64,000 nt of DNA from NCBI GenBank assembly GCA_964615375.1, contig CAZTOW010000002.1, positions 124,001 to 188,000 of the forward strand, read 5' to 3'. The notes under the pieces are model-generated. The model saw only the letters and a list, made by a program, of their open reading frames with translations, was not told where the DNA came from and ran no database searches. This DNA comes from CAZKWG01 sp964615375 (lineage in GTDB: Bacteria; Myxococcota_A; UBA796; CAZKWG01). The stretch's first letter is position 1, and each line of letters begins with the position of its first letter. A program made the translations under genes and the position numbers. This document shows, piece by piece, positions 59,228-64,000 of this stretch.

Positions 59228-61123
59228 TCAATCCTGATCCTCGGTGAAGTACCCGCGTATCGTACCATTGCCGATGCCGAAGGTGCCCTGCGTGAACGCG
59301 CCGCTCTGCAGGTCGGCCTCGCTCACCCAGCGCGTGGCGCCCGAGACGGGCTCGGACATCAGGAAGCTGCGGTTCCCGCTCTCGTCGCGGCGCACGTCCG
59401 CGATCATCATCGCGTGGCCCCCGGAGGACCACTTCACCCGGATGGGGACCTCCCCGCCGTCGAACAGGGTCTGCTCGATGCTGTCCAGGTCGTCCGCCGT
59501 CACGCCGCCGCTCTCGGTGTCCGTGTAGTCGAAGGCCACGCCCGTGTTGTCCGTCACCACCTGGTCCAGCGCCTCGGCCGTGACCATGCCGTCCCCGGAC
59601 TTGCCGATGTTGGACAGGATGGCCGCCAGCTCCGCCTCGCTGGGGCGCCCGCCGTTGACCGCGCGGATGGCCTCGATGGCCGCGTCGGCCTCCACCCGCT
59701 GCTCCGGCGTCATCGTGCCGCCGGTCACGAGCAGGTTCACCGCGTTGCGCTGGTCGGGCGCCAGCGTGCCCGCCGCCTGCATCGCGTCCATCGAGTCACT
59801 CAGATCGCTCTTCGCCGCCTGGCCCAGCCGGGACACCGCCGTCCCGCCGTTGCCCTCGAGCACCGAGCGCTGCTCCTCCGCCGTCGCCGTCGCGTTGGCC
59901 GGGTCGTCCCCCACCTCGTGGACGCGCAGCGCGTAGATCGGATCGACCTCCCCGCGGACGATCTGCGAGGTCGTGGGCGCGCAGGAGTCCGTGTAGCGCT
60001 GGTAGAGCGCGTCGTTGTCCCCGACCTGGTCGTCGTTGGTCGGGTCCTGGTCGAGGTGCGCCGTGGGGTTGCGCGGATCGACCGTCGAGGTGTTCTCGTC
60101 GTGGACGTCCAGCAGCGTCGTCTTGCGGACCAGCTCGTCGCGGTCCATCCCGCGGATGGTTTCGGCGAAGGTGGTGATCTCCGCCATCGCCTCGTCGCTC
60201 TCCGTCTCACCGCCGAAGAAGGACCAGATGTCCTGGAAGATGTTGGTCTCCAGCCGCTCCTGGCGCGCGCCGATGGCCTTGAGGATGAGGGCCTGCTCCG
60301 TCCCGGCGTTGGCGCCCTCCACGGCGTTGCCCTCGCCGTCCATGCCCGCGCTCTGCAGCAGGGCCACCGTGCTCGCGTACTGCTCGTCGCTCATCTCCAG
60401 CAGCGCCTCGGCCGCGTGGCGCGCGTGCGTGGCGCCCATCACGCCCTCCTGTCCGCGCTCCGAGTCGCTGCGGCGCTCGGCTACGCCCCCCACCAGCATC
60501 TCGACGACGTCCGGGGTCAGTCGGCTCGCCGCCTCAGGGTCATCCTGGAGCATCTGCTCCAGCCCCGCCAGCGTGTGCAGCGCACGATCCCCGTTCGGCC
60601 CGGCCAGCGCGCGCTCGATCATCTCCATCTCGCGGACCAGGGCCTCCCCCTCCAGGCCCTCCACCCGGGAGAGCAGGAGCGTCCGCTCCTCCTCGGGGAG
60701 CATCTCCATCGCCTCCATCCGCTCGCCCAGCCCCGCGCGCGAGGTCTCCGCCGCCGCCAGGCGCTCCTCCGGCGTCGGCTCCGGCGCCACCTCCGGGGCA
60801 GGAGGATCCTCGCAGAGCTGGAGCTCCTGGTCGGGGAAGATCAGGTCCGGGTTGTCCCCGATGACCTCGCGGTTGCGGTCGTGGATGTCCTCGACCGTGC
60901 CCCCGTGGCGGCGGGAGATGTCCCAGAGCGTGTCCCCGGGCTGCACGGTGTACGGGCAGCCGCTGTCCTCTTCGGACGCGCCGCCGCCCAGGATCGCCTG
61001 CATGAAGGCGTTGCCGGCCAGCTCGGCGAGGTCCCCGAGCGGAGATCCGGTGTCCTCCTCGGGGGCTGGCGGCGGGCGGGTGGTGGTCTCGGTGGACGGC
61101 GGCTCGTAGAGCAATCCCGACAT
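59228..61123 (-). CDS. LysM protein with papain-like cysteine peptidase C-terminus, possible toxin
   Basis: 631 aa, no signal peptide. After a Pro/Glu-rich N-terminus and the phrase LAGNAFMQAILGGG comes one LysM domain (about 56-104: YTVQPGDTLWDISRRHGGTV, then NPDLIFPDQELQL). A long helical middle part follows (about 115-370). The C-terminal third has the order expected of a papain/C39-like peptidase: Cys in TDSCAPTTSQ (near 381), His in SGGHAMMIADV (near 568), then an acidic/Ser stretch (MSEPVSGATRWVSEADL). The absence of a Sec signal, the LysM domain and a hydrolytic end resemble effectors carried by contractile injection systems or polymorphic toxins. The catalytic call rests on motif order only. 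Confidence 0.7.
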   Translation of the reverse strand: MSGLLYEPPSTETTTRPPPAPEEDTGSPLGDLAELAGNAFMQAILGGGASEEDSGCPYTVQPGDTLWDISRRHGGTVEDIHDRNREVIGDNPDLIFPDQELQLCEDPPAPEVAPEPTPEERLAAAETSRAGLGERMEAMEMLPEEERTLLLSRVEGLEGEALVREMEMIERALAGPNGDRALHTLAGLEQMLQDDPEAASRLTPDVVEMLVGGVAERRSDSERGQEGVMGATHARHAAEALLEMSDEQYASTVALLQSAGMDGEGNAVEGANAGTEQALILKAIGARQERLETNIFQDIWSFFGGETESDEAMAEITTFAETIRGMDRDELVRKTTLLDVHDENTSTVDPRNPTAHLDQDPTNDDQVGDNDALYQRYTDSCAPTTSQIVRGEVDPIYALRVHEVGDDPANATATAEEQRSVLEGNGGTAVSRLGQAAKSDLSDSMDAMQAAGTLAPDQRNAVNLLVTGGTMTPEQRVEADAAIEAIRAVNGGRPSEAELAAILSNIGKSGDGMVTAEALDQVVTDNTGVAFDYTDTESGGVTADDLDSIEQTLFDGGEVPIRVKWSSGGHAMMIADVRRDESGNRSFLMSEPVSGATRWVSEADLQSGAFTQGTFGIGNGTIRGYFTEDQD

Positions 61124-61259
61124 GAGGACCCCGCAGATGGAGGGCGGTCTTGGGATTGTGGCATGGATCGGGTGTTCAGTGTTCCCCGTCGGTCTGGATT
61201 CGCCGACGCCAGGACCCTGGCGGGGCGTGTTAAGGGCCTCCCCTGGGCGAGGGTTGGAG

Positions 61260-64000
61260 ATGGAGTGGAGGAGCGCGCTGGCGGACCTGCTGTTGAAGCT
61301 CTACCCGGCGTCCGAGCTGAGGATGGAGGCGATCCTGCTGGGGGCCGCGATGGGCCAGCGCTTCGACCTGCCGGGCGAGATCGCGACCGACACCTTCCTG
61401 GCCTTCCACATCGTCTCCACGGCGGAGCGGATGGGCTGGGTGGGTACGCTGCTGGAGCGCGCGAGTGAACAGCGCCCGGCGCGGGCGGCGGAGGTGGCCC
61501 GGGTGCGTCGGGCCTGGGAGCAGGACTCGGAGCGCTGGCCTGGGCTCTACGCCCCCCGTGAGCTGGACCCCGTCCGACGGGGCGCGCTCCGGGAGCGGGA
61601 CGCGCTGCTGAGGGAGCGGGCGGAGCTGGAGGCGAAGGGCGGAGACCTCACAGGGCTGGACGCGCGGATCCTGGAGGTGAAGCGGCGGCTGAGAGATGGG
61701 GTGCAGCTCCAGCCGGGCGATGAGCTGGACGGCGGGCGCTACGAGCTCCTGGAGGAGGCGGGACGCGGCGGCTTCGCCGTGGTCTGGCGGGCCTATGATC
61801 GCGTCCGCAAGCGACTGGTCGCCGTGCGCGTCCTGCATGCCCAGCACGCTCGAAGCGAGGAGCGCCGGGAGCGCTTCGAGCGTGGCGCCCGCACGATGGA
61901 TCAGCACCGCCACCCCAGGATCGTGCCGATCTACGAGCAGGAGCGGGAGGATCGGGGCCATGTCTTCCAGGTGCTGGCCTACATGGCAGGCGGGGATCTG
62001 CACCGTGCGGTCCTGGAGCGCCGGCTCTCGGGGCGGGAGGCGCTGGAGGCGCTGCTGGTGGCCAGCGAGGCGCTGGACCATGCCCACGCCAACGGGCTGG
62101 TCCACCGGGACATGAAGCCGCACAATGTCCTCCTGGATCATCGGGGGAGTGCGTTCCTGGCGGACTTCGATCTGGTCTTGAAGCGCGGCAGCACGGGAGG
62201 TACCAGGACCGGGGCGTTGGGGTCGTGGATCTATTCAGCGCCAGAGGTCATGAAGAACGCGAAGCTCGCCGAGCCCCGCTCGGACCTCTACAGCCTGGGG
62301 ATGAGCGCGATCTTCTGCCTGGTGGGTGAAGATCTTGGGATGGAGGTCATCTGGGATCCGGGCGAGGTCCTCCGTGGGACAGGCGCCTCAACTCCTCTGA
62401 CGGAGGCCCTAGTGAGGGCCGTCGCGCGACGCCCCGAGGAGCGGTGGGAGAGCGCTGAAGCGCTGTGCGCCGCCCTTCGCGCCGGGCTTCAGAGCCAGGC
62501 CACGGTCGGCCCGGAACGCCGCCCCCGCACCGACGATGCTCAGCATCTCCAGTCAGCCCTGGCCCAGGCTCGGTGGGCGCTGGAGCGGGAGGAGCTCGCC
62601 GCGGCCGACGCCGCGCTGCGTGGCGCAATCCTGCTCCACGCGCCCCATCTGAGGCACGCAGACGTGGTCTCAAGCGTCCTGGACGAGCTTGCCAGGTTCC
62701 CGGAGCCACTCCTCGTGGCCGCTGAGGCCGACCGGCGGATTCGCAAGGAGCCTGCCGCGCACACGCTCGCAGCGCTGGCTTTGCTTGCCTGCAACGAGAA
62801 GGCAAGCGCCCCGACCCTGGCCTGGCCACGCGCACGCAGGGCGCTGGACCTTGCACGCAATCTGGGCATCGATCTATTGGAGGCCGAGGCCGCGTTGTGG
62901 TGCGCGGCGGTTGGCGCGCGGATGCCCAGGCCCGACTGGTCAGAGGTTGGGGCCCTGGTGAGCCTGACGCTGAACCAGCTCCGCCTGGGGCATCGACACA
63001 TCGAGGCCCTGCTCAGCCTCCTTCCACGCGTCGCGGCGGCCGACGACGCTGGGCGTGCGCTCTTCGTGAAGCACATGTCTGACAAGCACCTCGGCCTGCT
63101 CGTGGAACACGTGGTCCGAAGCGCAGAGGGCGGTGTGCAGGAGGAGCGGATCCTCCTTGGGATGGCCCGGCTGGCCCTGGACCGCGAGCGGGCCTCAGAC
63201 GCAGCGCGCCTTCTGCGCACCCTGCCCATGGCCCGCTCAATCTCCTCGGTAGAGGCGTGTGCCTTGCGAGCACAGGCTATCGGGCTGCTGTTCGCGGGAG
63301 GCCAGGGCGCAGAGGCGGAGATGCTGATTCGAGACACGCTCCCAGAGATCGAGCTTGAGGTCAGGAGGTTGGACCAGGGTGGAAATCGCCTCCACAGGCT
63401 CGCTCGCGCCGTGATGGACCAGGGACGACTCCAGGAGGCCGAGAACCTCTTCCGGCAGGCCCTCGACGAGAAGACCAAGGGCAACGGCACCCTCACCAGC
63501 ATCGGAATCACCCGACACGAGCTCGCTCGCGCCGTGAGGGACCAGGGACGACTCCAGGAGGCCGAGAACCTCTTCCGGCAGGCCCTCGACGAGNNNNNNN
63601 NNNNNNNNNNNNNNNNNNNNNNNNNNNNNNNNNNNNNNNNNNNNNNNNNNNNNNNNNNNNNNNNNNNNNNNNNNNNNNNNNNNNNNNNNNNNNCGCGACA
63701 TGCTCGCTCGCGCCATGAGGGACCAGGGACGACTCCAGGAGGCCGAGACCCTCTTCCGACAGGCCCTCGATGAACAGACCCAAGGGAAGGGCTCCCTCAC
63801 CAGCATCGGAATCACCCGCGACATGCTCGCTCGCGCCGTGAGGGACCAAGGAAGACTCCAGGAAGCCGAGACCCTCTTCCGGCAGGCCATCGAGGAGCAG
63901 ACCCAGGGCAACGGCACCCTCACCAGCATCGGAATCACCCGACACGAGCTCGCTCGCGCCGTGAGGGACCAAGGAAGACTCCAGGAAGCCGAGAACCTCT
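61260..64000 (+). CDS. EAD-like domain - kinase-fold - TPR protein, partial with assembly gap
   Basis: The start is the ATG at 61260 (MEWRSALADLLLKLYPASEL). Residues 1-75 resemble the death-fold-like effector-associated domains of bacterial NLR-like systems (LLLKLYPASELR, then AERMGWVGTLLERASEQRP). A protein kinase domain (about 158-410) has GRGGFAVVWRAYD, HRDMKPHN (about 282-289) and a full activation segment, but the ATP Lys is Arg (VAVRVL, near 189) and DFG is DFD (near 302). A helical region (about 420-700) precedes near-identical 41-residue TPRs. A 100-N gap (63594-63693) interrupts the array; frame differs by one across it, as expected for an arbitrary gap size. The gene runs off the window. 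Confidence 0.8.
63390..64000. repeat. 123-bp near-identical tandem repeat (41-residue TPR units)
   Basis: Units start at 63390, 63513, then after the N gap at 63694, 63817 and 63940 (partial). Each codes for a form of LARAVRDQGRLQEAENLFRQ plus a loop ending LTSIGIT, like kinesin-light-chain TPRs. Units differ by a few bases, indicating recent amplification or homogenisation. Confidence 0.95.
63594..63693. other. Assembly gap of exactly 100 N
   Basis: A run of 100 N inside the TPR array. The number is a scaffold placeholder: repeat phase across it needs 42 plus a multiple of 123 missing bases to keep frame, not 100. Confidence 0.99.

Noticed and set aside
63390..64000. The 123-bp repeat considered as a mobile or intergenic repeat
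   Set aside because: All units translate in one phase as TPRs and continue the open frame of the kinase-fold protein.
1..64000. Search for tRNA, rRNA, transposase and integrase genes and attachment sites
   Set aside because: None found by eye on either strand. There are no terminal inverted repeats, transposase motifs or tRNA-like cloverleaf segments that I could support.

Overview
The window is a roughly 70% GC, almost gap-free stretch of a Myxococcota genome, probably Polyangia/Haliangium-like. Evidence for this: three secreted proteins end in MYXO-CTERM-type tails (a GCGC-like motif, a hydrophobic helix, then Arg); there are MopE-like Cys/Asp repeats and lipoproteins with Gly-Glu linkers; eukaryote-like kinases are present; and the microcompartment shell proteins resemble those I remember from Haliangium ochraceum. 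The left edge cuts a gene. At the right end a 100-N assembly gap lies inside a tandem-repeat gene that runs off the window. I saw no rRNA, tRNA, CRISPR array or insertion sequence.

Region 1 (1-20899) holds a degenerate Ser/Thr kinase, then two convergent operons that I read as one biosynthetic locus. The plus operon (1905-8383) is an ASPIC/UnbV FG-GAP protein, an RnfD/NqrB-like membrane protein (UnbU-like) and two UbiB/ABC1 proteins, one with a ruined active site. The minus operon (20899 down to 8388, six genes, gaps of at most 31 bp) is a GT-C-like membrane protein, a sulfatase-fold lipoprotein, a Rieske-flavodoxin fusion, a DUF1702/UnbL-like protein, a 2050-aa iterative synthase (thioesterase-AT-KS-pseudoKS-KR-DH) and an ACP-enoyl reductase. 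UnbV, UnbU and UnbL are accessory families known from enediyne clusters. Finding all three beside a reducing synthase of unusual layout is the most novel feature here.

Region 2 (20944-34856) is mostly housekeeping and envelope functions: a membrane gluzincin peptidase, an MBL hydrolase, a small lipoprotein, a sugar-type ABC importer whose binding protein is fused to the first permease, a DUF4399 protein, a class III cyclase, Uma2 and DUF309 proteins, an ECF sigma/anti-sigma pair, a P-loop ATPase coupled to a TPR protein (a possible split STAND system), and a SirB1-type protein.

Region 3 (35145-43006) has a DUF4157 (eCIS-type) effector with 11-residue repeats and an alpha/beta-hydrolase-like end, two paralogous Tyr-rich lipoproteins, a sulfatase-TPR lipoprotein and an unidentified small protein.

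Region 4 (42960-48779) is a coupled bacterial microcompartment operon (two BMC-T, one BMC-H, three BMC-P, one CoA-acylating-type aldehyde dehydrogenase). It has no signature enzyme, and its last gene encodes a secreted FG-GAP/MYXO-CTERM protein.

Region 5 (48964-64000) has a zinc-ribbon membrane protein, a pentaheme cytochrome plus multicopper oxidase operon, two large surface proteins (beta-propeller and beta-helix, both MopE/MYXO-CTERM), a small secreted protein, a LysM/papain-like protein, and an EAD-like/kinase/TPR protein.
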